From contig NW_020954610.1 in the NCBI RefSeq assembly GCF_900497805.2, forward strand, positions 76,781,163-76,845,162: a DNA stretch of 64,000 nucleotides. The letters run 5' to 3'. The notes beneath the pieces are model-generated. The model was not told where the DNA came from and searched no databases. It worked only from the letters and a program-made list of their open reading frames with translations. Position 1 is the first letter of the stretch. The number at the start of each line of letters is the position of its first letter. Positions 35,356 through 64,000 of this stretch are shown here, piece after piece. A program made the position numbers and the translations under genes. Source of the stretch: Vombatus ursinus. Lineage: Eukaryota > Chordata > Mammalia > Diprotodontia > Vombatidae.

Positions 35356-36267
35356 CTATAAGTTGCAGAGAAAGTACTAATATGACTAGATAGAGGGAAT
35401 TTCCTCATACAGTATTTCCTTAACCAATTAAACCCACAGGCCCATTCCCTTTTCTTCCTTTAAGATAAGAAAAACAGAAAATACATAAGCTTCTCTGTTA
35501 TAAACAAAAATAATCTTAAAGAACTTCTTTTTTTTGTTAGTTTTATATTTGTTTATAATACAGCCTGTCTAACATTACTTTAAGAAGCTGTATCGCCACT
35601 CTAGCTTTGCAGAGTTGAAAGGCTGAATAGGACCATAACCCAGGTAACACTTTTAGTCCCACAGGGTAATGGTGTCTAAGGTTGCTAGTAAGGGAATGGG
35701 GTAGAGAAGAGGTTCCAGGAAGCTTAGTTACTAAGAAGTAGTTCTTAGAGTAACTTGAGAGACTTTCATTGACTAGCAAGCAAGTCTCCTTCAGCAGTTA
35801 TGATAGAAAAAAAGGAATATACTTTTTTTCTAGCATGAATTATTTTTATGATATTTAATTTAAAAATATCATTTGGCCTCATTTTCTCAGGGATATATGT
35901 GTGTATGTGCGTGTATGTGTGTGTGTGTATTATACACATACACACACATATTTGAGAGGAGTCATGGTAAGTGGGAACAGGTGAAATAGGATGGCCCATG
36001 ATGATTTTCCCCACTGTAAGACCCGAGAACCACTGAGAGGCAGAGATAAGGAAAAAGAAATCACCCACATAGTGTTTTATGGCAAGTGGTATAGAAAGGA
36101 AAGCCAAAGGTTTGAGTGATTTTAAGTAGGAAGCCCTAGGAAAAGAGCACACAAAAATGACCTACTTTTTTTATCCAAGATTTATCCTACAGCAGACAAA
36201 ACTTCTCAGTCACTGAAAACCATTATTCCACCAGGCCCTACCAACAGTTGCCTTCTGTCATAATCAG
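35356..36267. other. no gene seen; contains (TG)n/(CA)n inverted pair at 35893-35951
   Basis: Intergenic DNA upstream of ACTL7A. The TG run and following CA run around 'tattata' could fold into a hairpin. Nothing else recognised. Confidence 0.45.
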
Positions 36268-36298
36268 TGATGTCATTGTCAGGAAGATTCTGAAGTCA
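36268..36298 (+). promoter_or_regulatory. ACTL7A: pair of CRE-like octamers upstream of ACTL7A
   Basis: TGATGTCA (36268-36275) and TGAAGTCA (36291-36298) each differ by one base from TGACGTCA and lie 83-113 nt before the ATG. The CREM/CRE control typical of haploid germ-cell genes makes them plausible promoter elements. Confidence 0.4.
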
Positions 36299-36380
36299 CC
36301 ATTTTGATTTTGGCCTCTTCCTCTATATTACGCCAATAGAGCCTAAGAAAAGAGTCATCCATGAGAGGAGGGGAAAAAAA

Positions 36381-37715
36381 ATGGCATTCACACAGACATG
36401 GGCTCCACAGGTAGCGACTATAGGGGAAGGCCCAGCAAAGAGAGCTCTACTTGTTAAAGCAACTGAACAATTTTCAAAGGAACCTGAGTCTTTCCAGGTT
36501 GCCTCCTTGACAGAAGGTCCTGCAAAAAAGGCACTGCTTATCAATAAGAAGAAGAAACCTGAAGAAAATGCCCTTTCTACATTAGTTAAGGAGAAACCAA
36601 AGAGAGTGAAGAAAACTAGAGCAGTGGTTGTTGACATCGGCACGGGCTACTGTAAATGTGGCTATGCTGGAGAGCCAAGGCCGAGCCATATGATTTCATC
36701 TATGGTAGGGAAACCTTATATGGAGACCGCTAAAACTGGAGACAACCGAAAAGAAACCTTTATTGGACGTGAGCTCCTGTGCCCTGATATCCGCCTTAAA
36801 TTAGTCAATCCCCTGAGACACGGTATCATCGTGGATTGGGACGCAGTGCAGGATATCTGGGAATATCTTTTTCTGCACGAGATGAGGATCCCTACAGAGG
36901 AACATGCTGTTTTAGTGTCAGACCCTCCCCTGGGTCCCTATACCAACAGGGAGAAGTATGCAGAGATGCTCTTTGAAACCTTCAACACTCCAGCAATGCA
37001 CATAGCCTATCAATCTCGACTGTCCATGTACTCTTACGGAAAGACGTCAGGTCTGGTAGTAGAAGTTGGCCATGGTGTTTCCTATGTGGTCCCAATCTTT
37101 GAGGGATATCCTTTGCCAAGCATCACAGGTAGGCTAGACTACGCTGGCTCTGACCTTACTGCCTATCTAATGACACTAATGAATCAATCTGGGAAGCACT
37201 TTACAGAAGACCAAACAGACATTGTAGAAGACATCAAGAAGAAATGCTGCTTTATGGCTCCCGATCCCATCCAAGGGAGTTCCCACATCAAAGATGACAT
37301 GATTAAATACCGGCTTCCAGATGGAGAACAGATTACTATTGGCCAAGAACGTTTCCTGTGTTCTGAGATGTTCTTCAAGCCTTCCCTTATCAAATCCATG
37401 CAACTGGGCCTTCATACCCAGACTATGACCTGCCTCAACAAGTGTGACATTGCCCTCAAAAGGGACCTCATGAACACCATTTTGTTGTGTGGGGGCAGCA
37501 CCATGTTGAACGGCTTTCCTGTCCGTTTGCAGAAGGAGCTGTCTAAGATATGCCCAAATGACACACCTACTGTGAATGTGTTACCTGAAAGGGATTCTTC
37601 AGTGTGGACTGGAGGGTCAATCTTGGCCTCACTCCAAGGATTTCAGTCACTCTGGGTCCAGCGGTCAGAATACCAGGAACATGGGCCTTTCTTCTTATAC
37701 AGGAGATGTTTCTGA
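36381..37715 (+). CDS. ACTL7A: ACTL7A, actin-like protein 7A (testis-type, intronless)
   Basis: Open frame of 444 residues; human is 435. The N-terminal ~65 residues are family specific (WAPQ, GEGPAKRA and GPAKKA repeats, then a lysine-rich stretch). The actin fold follows from [118 protein letters not shown], and the end GPFFLYRRCF. The start at 36381 has A at -3 and G at +4 and extends six residues beyond the human start. ACTL7A acts in the spermatid subacrosomal and perinuclear cytoskeleton. It is head to head with ACTL7B, 6.07 kb apart, close to the human spacing. Confidence 0.96.
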   Translation: MAFTQTWAPQVATIGEGPAKRALLVKATEQFSKEPESFQVASLTEGPAKKALLINKKKKPEENALSTLVKEKPKRVKKTRAVVVDIGTGYCKCGYAGEPRPSHMISSMVGKPYMETAKTGDNRKETFIGRELLCPDIRLKLVNPLRHGIIVDWDAVQDIWEYLFLHEMRIPTEEHAVLVSDPPLGPYTNREKYAEMLFETFNTPAMHIAYQSRLSMYSYGKTSGLVVEVGHGVSYVVPIFEGYPLPSITGRLDYAGSDLTAYLMTLMNQSGKHFTEDQTDIVEDIKKKCCFMAPDPIQGSSHIKDDMIKYRLPDGEQITIGQERFLCSEMFFKPSLIKSMQLGLHTQTMTCLNKCDIALKRDLMNTILLCGGSTMLNGFPVRLQKELSKICPNDTPTVNVLPERDSSVWTGGSILASLQGFQSLWVQRSEYQEHGPFFLYRRCF

Positions 37716-38549
37716 AGCCAAAGCATGCCTGCTGGAACATGTACTCATAACTCAATTAACTGCTACCTCTCAGGACAGTGGCCCAAGACATATCTAAAAT
37801 ATCATAACTCATGTTCTATTCAATAATTACCATGTTCCAATTCACAGTGTAAATGATCTTCTGTTGCTTGATTTCACAGGAATGGCAGACATCACAAATA
37901 TGTCATCTGACTTAGGTATTTGCCAAAATGAAAGGGTAGGGGGAGGAGGGAAGTTTAAAGGCATATACTATATTGTTTAACCTAAAAGACTTATTTTTCC
38001 TTTAGAGGAAAAAGAGTCTAGTTTATTTACTTACATGCAGTGCTTAGTGCAATTTTATATTTATATATTTGGGGGAAGTAAGAAGGTCCATTAGTCATAA
38101 CGGTGACTATAGCTTACCAGGTGAGACACAAAAATGCATATTTTCTCCTCAAAATTGGGGTAAAATTATCCAAGAAGAGAAATGTTTAAGATAATAAGAA
38201 GAGGCCAATCATTTGTATGTATGCTCTCTTGGAAGTGGGCAAGCAAGGTTCAGTAAGGTACAGACATAAATAAGGAAATCAGTAATTAAGTAAAAGCAAC
38301 TTGGACCACAGGTTCACAAACCTCTGCTAGGCCATTCATAGAGAAATGCAAATTTACATTAGAATTTTCCACCCAGGGCCACATATATCAAATAAATATG
38401 AAATTATTCTTAGAATTTGGCCTGTCAGTAGAGCATAAACTTAAAAAATTGTAGGTGTGAATTATTTTATACCTTTCCAAACTGGGGCTAGAGCAGGTTA
38501 TATTTGTCAAGCAGGTTGATTATAGGAATAGGTCAACCATACAAAGAAG
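37716..38549. other. ACTL7A 3' flank, no further gene
   Basis: AT-rich sequence. An AATAAA at about 38388 ('tcaaataaatatg') is a possible but unproven poly(A) signal. No repeat clearly recognised. Confidence 0.35.
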
Positions 38550-38640
38550 TATATAATCAACTAGCATTCATTAAGCAACTATTGTATGCCAGGCACTGTG
38601 CTAAGGGCTGCATAGTCAACACCCAGATGGGTCACAGACC
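38550..38640 (-). mobile_element. L2 3' end
   Basis: 'cattcattaagcaactattg', 'tgccaggcactgtgctaagg'. Confidence 0.65.
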
Positions 38641-38699
38641 TAATCATTCCCATTTCCCCAGACAGTCAAGACACAAAGTTCTGATGGTGGGAAAAGTCC

Positions 38700-39190
38700 C
38701 TTTGTCAGAACCTTAGGTGAGTCACTTACACTCCCTGGGCCTGTTTCCTTATTTGCAAAATTAGTTGGATTAGATGGTCTCGAGTTATCTTCTAGTCCTA
38801 GATCTGACATTTATTCATTAATTTATTCCATACATATATACTAAATATCTTTGTGTAAGGTACCATGGGTGAGACAGTGTGATACAGTGGAAAGAGTGCT
38901 AGCTTTAGTCGGGTTTCTATCTGTGAAACCTTGGACGAGTCACTCAATGTTTCTGAGTTTCAATTCTCTCTTCTGGAAATTGAGACAGGGCCAGAGTGGA
39001 CAACTTCTAAAGTCCCTCTAGTTCTAACTTTGTGATCTTTGATTTTGCATATGACAACATCCCTGCCACCTTCAAAAAGCTTACCTAACCATGGGCAAGT
39101 TATATTCTCTCTAGGCTTCCATTTTTGTTATCTGCAATTAGACTGTTGGACTTATAAGGCATCTTTTAGATTTAAAATTCTGTGACGCCT
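38700..39190 (+). mobile_element. MIR-type SINE pieces
   Basis: Three sense MIR 3' halves: ~38705-38815, ~38870-39050 ('cagtggaaagagtgctagct') and ~39090-39185 ('ccatgggcaagttatattct'). An L2-like fragment follows to about 39330. Confidence 0.55.
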
Positions 39191-39671
39191 AGGTGAATGC
39201 CTGCTGTGGATATGCTAAGGTGCTGGCTAAGTGCTATGGCAGCATAGGCCTTGCATTCGTGGCACCTTGAGCCCATTTAGGGAGATGATATGCACAGAAA
39301 TAATTGTACTAGTGCTGTTGTGGAAGTAGAAGGCCAAAAACTAGAGCATTTTCTTCTACTGTGCATTTTCCACCCAAGTCTGGAAATGTTCTTAGGAGTT
39401 CCAGGGTGGTGAAGCATTGCGGGAGTAAACATCACCTAGGCTGGGTTACTCTAGAGCCAAATCATCCTTGGTCTAGAATCCCTTTGATTGTAACCCTTCT
39501 CTCTTCTCTCCCCTCCCCGCCCTTCAAAGGACAAATTCATTAACTCTAACAGAAATCTAGACCTGTGTGGAATAAACTTCTGGCTCTGCCTCTCACATAT
39601 CTGGGATTCAGGGTACTCCTGGCGAAAATGAATCATATAGAGCAGTTTGCTACTGCTCAGGATCATCTACA

Positions 39672-39760
39672 GCAGTGGTTTCCAAAGTGGGGGCCACTAC
39701 CCCCCAAAGCAGTTAATGGGAGGATGGTTCATGACAAGCCAACTGGAGAACGAGAAAATG
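39672..39760 (+). mobile_element. hAT-type element end
   Basis: 'cagcagtggtttccaaagtg' is a typical hAT terminal sequence; only one end is visible. The rest of 39330-40220 is unassigned. Confidence 0.4.
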
Positions 39761-40224
39761 AGTGGTATCCCACTCTTCCTATGATAGTCAACTGAATGCT
39801 TGTTTCCAGCACACCACCATTATTATCTTCACTCATTATCATCTACCACTCCTCTATTCTCACCATTGTGCAAACTCCTTACCTACCCCTTCCAGTGCCA
39901 AGTATCAATTCCTCAGGTGTTTACAACTTAATACTGACCCAGGCACCCACATCTACCGTATAATTGCCACTGGGAAAATTCTTTCTCATCTAATGTATTC
40001 ACACCCTGCTCCCAAAGCATCTCATGGCTGTGGCAGGAGCCCTCAGGTTGCTGGCAGCCCGAGTTAGTGAACAGTTGACACATAGGATGAGTAGGCATGG
40101 ATGGGTTACCATCTGCAGTGCTAATCTCATCTTTTCCCTTCTCTATTATTTCCTTACTTCTGCTAAGAGCATGACCACAATCACCCAGGTTTACTACCTT
40201 GGTACTATCCTCAGTTCTTCCCTC

Positions 40225-40945
40225 TTGTGTACTCCACATATCTAATCAGTTGCCACATCTTGGTTTTACTTCATTCCCTTTTCTCTAGGCACACTGCTAT
40301 TGTTCTCCAGTTCAAAGCCTCACTCTCTCTCACCTATATTGTTGCAGTAGCAGCCTAATTATTCTCCTTGTGTGGCCTTTTCCAATTCTAGTCCAATCAC
40401 CTCTGAGATGCCGAAAGGACTTTCTACAAGCAGGAGTCTGCTGTCCCACTCAGTAAACTCTGGAAGCTCCCTATTGGCTCTAGGATCAAATATAAACTCC
40501 TGGCTCCAACCTACCTTTTTAGGTTAATTATACTTTACTTCCTTCTGTACTCTATGATATAGCCAAACTATCCGTGCTATTCCTTACAACACATCTTTCC
40601 TCTCTGTACCTCTGGCCATCCCTCATGGCTGAAAGGTTCTCCCTCCTCTTACCTCATAAAATCCTGTTTCTTTCAAAGCTCACTCAAATAATACCTTTTA
40701 GATGAAGCTGTTCCGGATCCTCTCAGATCCTAGTGCCCACCCTTGCAAAATCACCTTGAATTTTGTATATATCTTGTATATGCTCATTTACATACATGTT
40801 TTCTCCTCAGACAGGATGTGAGCTGTTGGAAGGCAGGGAATATTTTAGTCTTGCCTTTGTATCCTGGTATTATGACTTGTTCAATGGACATTGCCTCGAA
40901 CATTACCTCCTGTGGGACCTTTCTTGGTTTGTACAATACACATAG
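40225..40945 (+). mobile_element. L2 LINE 3' region
   Basis: Sense L2: 'ttgttgcagtagcagcctaa', 'ccctattggctctaggatca', 'gtatatatcttgtatatgct', 'gtgagctgttggaaggcagg'. Degenerate. Confidence 0.75.
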
Positions 40946-41024
40946 ATAATGATCCTAAATTAAGAGATGTCACTTTGCACATTTTTTTCCTGGTTTCACT
41001 GATCTTTCACAAGGTAAATGAATT

Positions 41025-41870
41025 CAACAAATATTTATTAAACATCCACATGCGCAATGTACTGTAGTAGGCTCTAGAAATGCAAAAATAAGCAAGCCAC
41101 GTTCCTCATGCTCTCCAAGAATTTACATTCTAGTAGCAGTAATGAAACGTATACAGATACATATATCTAAAACTAGAATATGATAAATGCTAAGAGGAAT
41201 GCAAAGTGTTGAGATGAGGGAAAACCCGTTTCAAATTAGGAGAGATTAGGGAAGGCTTCATGGGAAGGTTAGCATTTTACTCTCTTGAAGGAGGGCAATA
41301 TATCAGAAATAGGATGAAAAGTGTGTGTACTCGTGTGTGTGATAACAGAGGAGCAGGTTTAGGGAAATATGAACAAAGGCACATGAGGAAGTATGGGATC
41401 CATTTGGAAAAGAAAGAGGGATCCAGTTTGGCTGAAGTACAAAGTACATGATGAGAAATAGTATTAGAGAAAGTAAGAAAGAGAGTTTGGAGCAAGATTA
41501 TGGAAGGACTCGAACGCTGTATTTAGTAGGCAATAGGGAGTCACTGCTATACTTGAAAGCTTCTTACCTGGGCTGGTTGGGTGATAAAAAACTCAACATG
41601 CCTCACCCTAGTCGATCTCTTCCCATTTGCTTATATTCATTCAACCAATCAAGAAGTATTTAAGTGTCTAGTATGTGCCAGGCTAAAAATACAAAAATAC
41701 CCTCAAGGAGCTTATATCCTAAATATAAGGAATTTTTTTTTTTTTTGGAGGGAGGGCAGGATGAAGGGAATGTGATGGCAGTGGTGGTGGTACTGGCAAG
41801 GCAGGGAAAGGCCTCATGCAGGTAGGGCAATTCACTTAGGTACTATGTTAGTATATTCTTCAGAAAAGGA
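41025..41870 (-). mobile_element. two L2 fragments, antisense
   Basis: First copy ~41025-41590 ('ttcaacaaatatttattaaa', 'tagggaaggcttcatgggaa'). A second 3' end at ~41640-41870 is interrupted by a T run ('aagtatttaagtgtctagta', 'aaaggcctcatgcaggtagg'). Confidence 0.65.
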
Positions 41871-41889
41871 TCATTGTAAATTGATTACG

Positions 41890-42310
41890 CATGTATGTGT
41901 ATGTGTGTGTATATATATGTGTGTGTGTGTACATATATATATTTTATTTTTGAATTTTTTTGATTCAACTTAAACATTTTTATTGACATCTTTTATTTTT
42001 ACATCACTTTAATTTCTCACTATATCTCTCACCTCCACAGTACATGCAGTGTTCCACATCTATGATCTCCTCTCCAAAGGGGGGGGGGGGTACATTTTCA
42101 TATCTCTTTCAGGTACAAGTTTGCTCATTATAATAACAGATTTTTTTTATTCTTTCCATTTTTCACTGTTGGAATCATTGTGCATATACATTTTTCCCTC
42201 GTTTAGCTTACTTCGCCTTTTCCTCCAGGAGTCTCTATTCTTCATATCACAATAATATTCCATTACATCATGAATCACAATTTGTTCAGCCATTCTTCAA
42301 ATGATGTAGT
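41890..42310 (-). mobile_element. TG/TA microsatellite joined to an antisense L1 fragment
   Basis: 41890-41945 alternates TG and TA. 41945-42310 is antisense L1 ('catcacttta', 'tgcagtgttccacatctatg', 'aataatattccattacatca', 'tttgttcagccattcttcaa') with a G-homopolymer at 42079-42090. Confidence 0.65.
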
Positions 42311-42319
42311 CTTAGCGTT

Positions 42320-43953
42320 CTAAAGAGATCTTGAATTCTTACTAATGCTCCGGGCAATAAAAGAACTCCTTTGGGATTCTAGTAAAATATAAACTCCTCA
42401 AGAGTAGGAACTATTTTTAATTTTTGGATACATTTTTCCAAAGCCTCAAAGATAATATGTGCTTAATAAACGCTTATTTAATGTCAAATTATCAGAGCCC
42501 AGACTCTAATCTGATTCAACTCTTAAGCAGTGTGGTCCTACTTGTTACAGGTCTTACAGGAAGCAAAATTCTGCAAATATTTTATTCCTATTCCAAGCTA
42601 AAACTTTGCTTTTTATAATTTGCTTAAAGCAATATCAAATATGACAAATCTGACTAGAGATTCATCAGAAAGTTACCAATGACAAGCAAGGATGTAAAAA
42701 TTCTCATATTAGTATTCTATATCTATCCAGAGTAATAGAAATAGAATTTCTTGGTGGTTTCTACATATGAGTTGTTTTGGGGCTTTATTTCATATAAAAG
42801 CCAGCTTATGGAAGGTTTCGGACAAGACTTAACAGCCATGAAATGGTAATCAGAATAAACTAGACTGGCAAGCTCAACATTTGTATTCCCACACCCAATC
42901 TGCCTTTTAATTCCAACTTCTTTCCTCAAAACAGGGAAGAAAATCATCCTGAAAAATCTGCTATTTGTCAAAAAGAATGGAATGGAAATCAGAACACCAT
43001 TAAAACAAAATAGTATCTGAGATTCTACATAAGACATCTCAATAAAAGCAAACAGTCTTTGGAGAATCAGGAGTGGTTATTACATTATACATATGCTATG
43101 TAGGCACTCTGCTAAATTCTGTTGTGAATGTAACAGTATTTTACAGGCATTTCAATTTGAATCCATCTTCTAACATTGCTATCTCATTAGCAGTAAGTAT
43201 CAAGGCAATATAATAGTCCACATGTACAAACCGACTATCGGAGGTAAAAACTCAACACCTGGAAGCTTATGATTTGTTAAGGTATAACCTGTAATTTTTA
43301 TGAAAGTAACAACTGCCAACTAAGTGAAAACTGATAAATAGGAGAGTTTAAAAATTCAATGGAACCATAAAACTTTTTATTATGCTTTAGTTAACTTGGA
43401 AAAAGACATATAAATCATCAATTTTCACAACTCTTCAGGTGGTACAACTACTAATAGCTTATTTTTCATATAGTCTGTCTTTCACCAAGAACTTTAAGCA
43501 TGTTATGGGTACGATGTCATTTGCCCTCAGAATACTCTTGTGAGGTAGAAACCAGGAATCATTTTCATTTTAAAGATGGGGAAATGAGGCACAAAGACCA
43601 AGTGATTTGCCATGTGGTGAAAAGAGAAGCAGTCCTGACTCCTGCACTAAACAGGACTCACTAACTTTTAAAAACACCATGAATAAGGTACTTGTAACTT
43701 GATACTGTATACAGACTGAAGTCTCTTTCATACTGAGTATAGCATAAGACAATGAAGAGACGAGTACTCTGAAAAAAATTATTTTAAGGTGTTAGCCAAG
43801 GTCTGACCCAAAAAGCAATAGTAATTTCAGAGGATGTTCCTCTTATATTCTCCAAGGTTCAGATACTAGGACCTCAAAGTAGGGATGGAAAAACACTGAG
43901 ATGAGTTTAAAATAATACTATTCACCATCAGAACACCTCCAAATGGCACAGAA
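42320..43953 (-). other. ELP1: probable ELP1 3' UTR and downstream flank
   Basis: No other gene seen. AATAAA on the gene strand occurs at 43376-43381 and 42784-42789, giving 3' UTRs of about 0.6 or 1.2 kb; which one is used cannot be told by eye. A MIR-type SINE (antisense) is at ~43490-43680. Confidence 0.4.
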
Positions 43954-63076
<19,123 letters not shown>

Positions 63077-63479
63077 CTAAAGAACCAAACAACAATGCTA
63101 CATTCATTTCTCTTGAATATCAAATAACATAAGTCAATTTAGGCTAAATTTTTAAAAAATCTAAAATATTTTTACTTTTCAAGCAGAATACATTTTGATA
63201 TTTAACTAAAATTTCACCTCATCTACCTCATTCTCATGCTTCATTTTATAAGCTAATAATGTCAAAGTTCCTACCTAAAAGATTATTGCAATAGACTTCT
63301 CTTACTACATTCCTTTGTTTTCAAATGTTATGTATGAAATAAACTGAATGTATAGCAACGTGCACATTAAACAAGTCTTAGGACTTATTACTCAAGTATT
63401 TACTGAATGCCAGTCTCTAAAACCACAGGGAGTCGTGGAAGATTTACACAAAACAAAAGACAAAGGGAATCAGCATGGT

Positions 63480-63780
63480 TTAGTAGAAAGAGCACTGATT
63501 TTAGAGCATAATAAAATAAAATAGCTAACATTAATAGAGCCCTTAAAGATTTGTAAAGTGCCTTATGTATATTCTTAGGTCTCTCTAACGCCAAGTCCAA
63601 CACCTTTTCCAATATATCATTTAGGATCTGGGCTAAAATTTTGGCTCTGGTTCTTATTATTTGTATGATCTTACCTAAATTAATTAAATCTTATCCCCAG
63701 TTCCCTCACATGAAAAATGAGGGGGCTGGACTAAATAACTTCTAAAGTCTCTGTTTTAGCTCTAAATCTGATGAGCCTCT
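63480..63780 (+). mobile_element. MIR-type SINE pieces
   Basis: 'tagtagaaagagcactgatt' (sense head), an inserted antisense tail 'aatagctaacattaatagag', then 'ccagttccctcacatgaaaa', 'ggctggactaaataacttct'. Confidence 0.5.
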
Positions 63781-63789
63781 ATGGTCCCT

Positions 63790-64000
63790 CTCCTCAGGGT
63801 AATCTCACTTGTTGGATGACAAGATCCAAAGAGGTGTTACTAATGGGTCACTGACAACCTGGAGAGAGGTGACTAGTGGAATGCCCAAAGAACTTATGCT
63901 CGGTCCAATCCTGTCCAACATTTTTATTCATGATTTAAATGGAGACACAGATGGAATACCTGTCAAATTTTAAAAAGACATGAAGCTTGGAAAGATAGCT
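63790..64000 (+). mobile_element. L3/CR1 reverse transcriptase fragment
   Basis: Sense translation gives pieces like SGMPKELMLGPILSNIFIHDLN, matching the CR1 family G-x-PQGSVLGPxLFNIFINDL block. Continues off the right edge. Confidence 0.65.

Overview
This is mammalian nuclear DNA, almost certainly from a marsupial and possibly an Australian one. It carries parts of four single-copy vertebrate genes with spliced or intronless structure. About half of it consists of recognisable transposon remains: L1, L2 and L3/CR1 LINEs, MIR/CORE-SINEs, hAT and mariner DNA elements. The commonest young SINE is tRNA-derived, begins GCAGCTAGGTGGCGCAGTGG, and is typical of marsupials. There are no operons, CRISPR arrays or prokaryotic features.

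Layout. (1) 1-11 kb, + strand: MSANTD3 with two coding exons (1486-1903 and 10572-10981) that join to a complete 275-residue protein. (2) 11-29 kb: no gene recognised. The stretch holds repeats, including a 7SL RNA pseudogene at 17.75-18.04 kb and an antisense L2 of about 2.6 kb at 19.8-22.4 kb. (3) 29-38 kb: the intronless, testis-type actin-like genes ACTL7B (- strand) and ACTL7A (+ strand), arranged head to head about 6 kb apart. (4) 43.9-63.1 kb, - strand: the last 12 coding exons of ELP1 (IKBKAP), the scaffold subunit of Elongator. They read in one open frame of 420 codons to the stop. The 5' two thirds of the gene lie beyond the right edge. An HMGB3 processed pseudogene sits in the penultimate ELP1 intron.

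The ACTL7B-ACTL7A-ELP1 order and orientation match human 9q31.3. MSANTD3 in human lies several Mb away at 9q31.1, so the MSANTD3/ACTL7B neighbourhood looks like a lineage-specific (or ancestral) gene order. The genes are functionally unrelated: a Myb/SANT-like nuclear protein, two spermatid cytoskeletal actin relatives, and a tRNA wobble-uridine modification scaffold.

The most notable observations are about transposons acting on the gene landscape. An L1 with a perfect 15-bp target duplication landed 20 nt upstream of an ELP1 exon, inside its 3' splice-site region. A single 16-bp target duplication encloses a SINE fused to an L1 3' end, which looks like a template-switch chimera. A small mariner-type MITE family is found only in the ELP1 part of the window. 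I found no new protein-coding system. The repeat family names come from memory of consensus sequences, so sub-family names and exact repeat edges are approximate.
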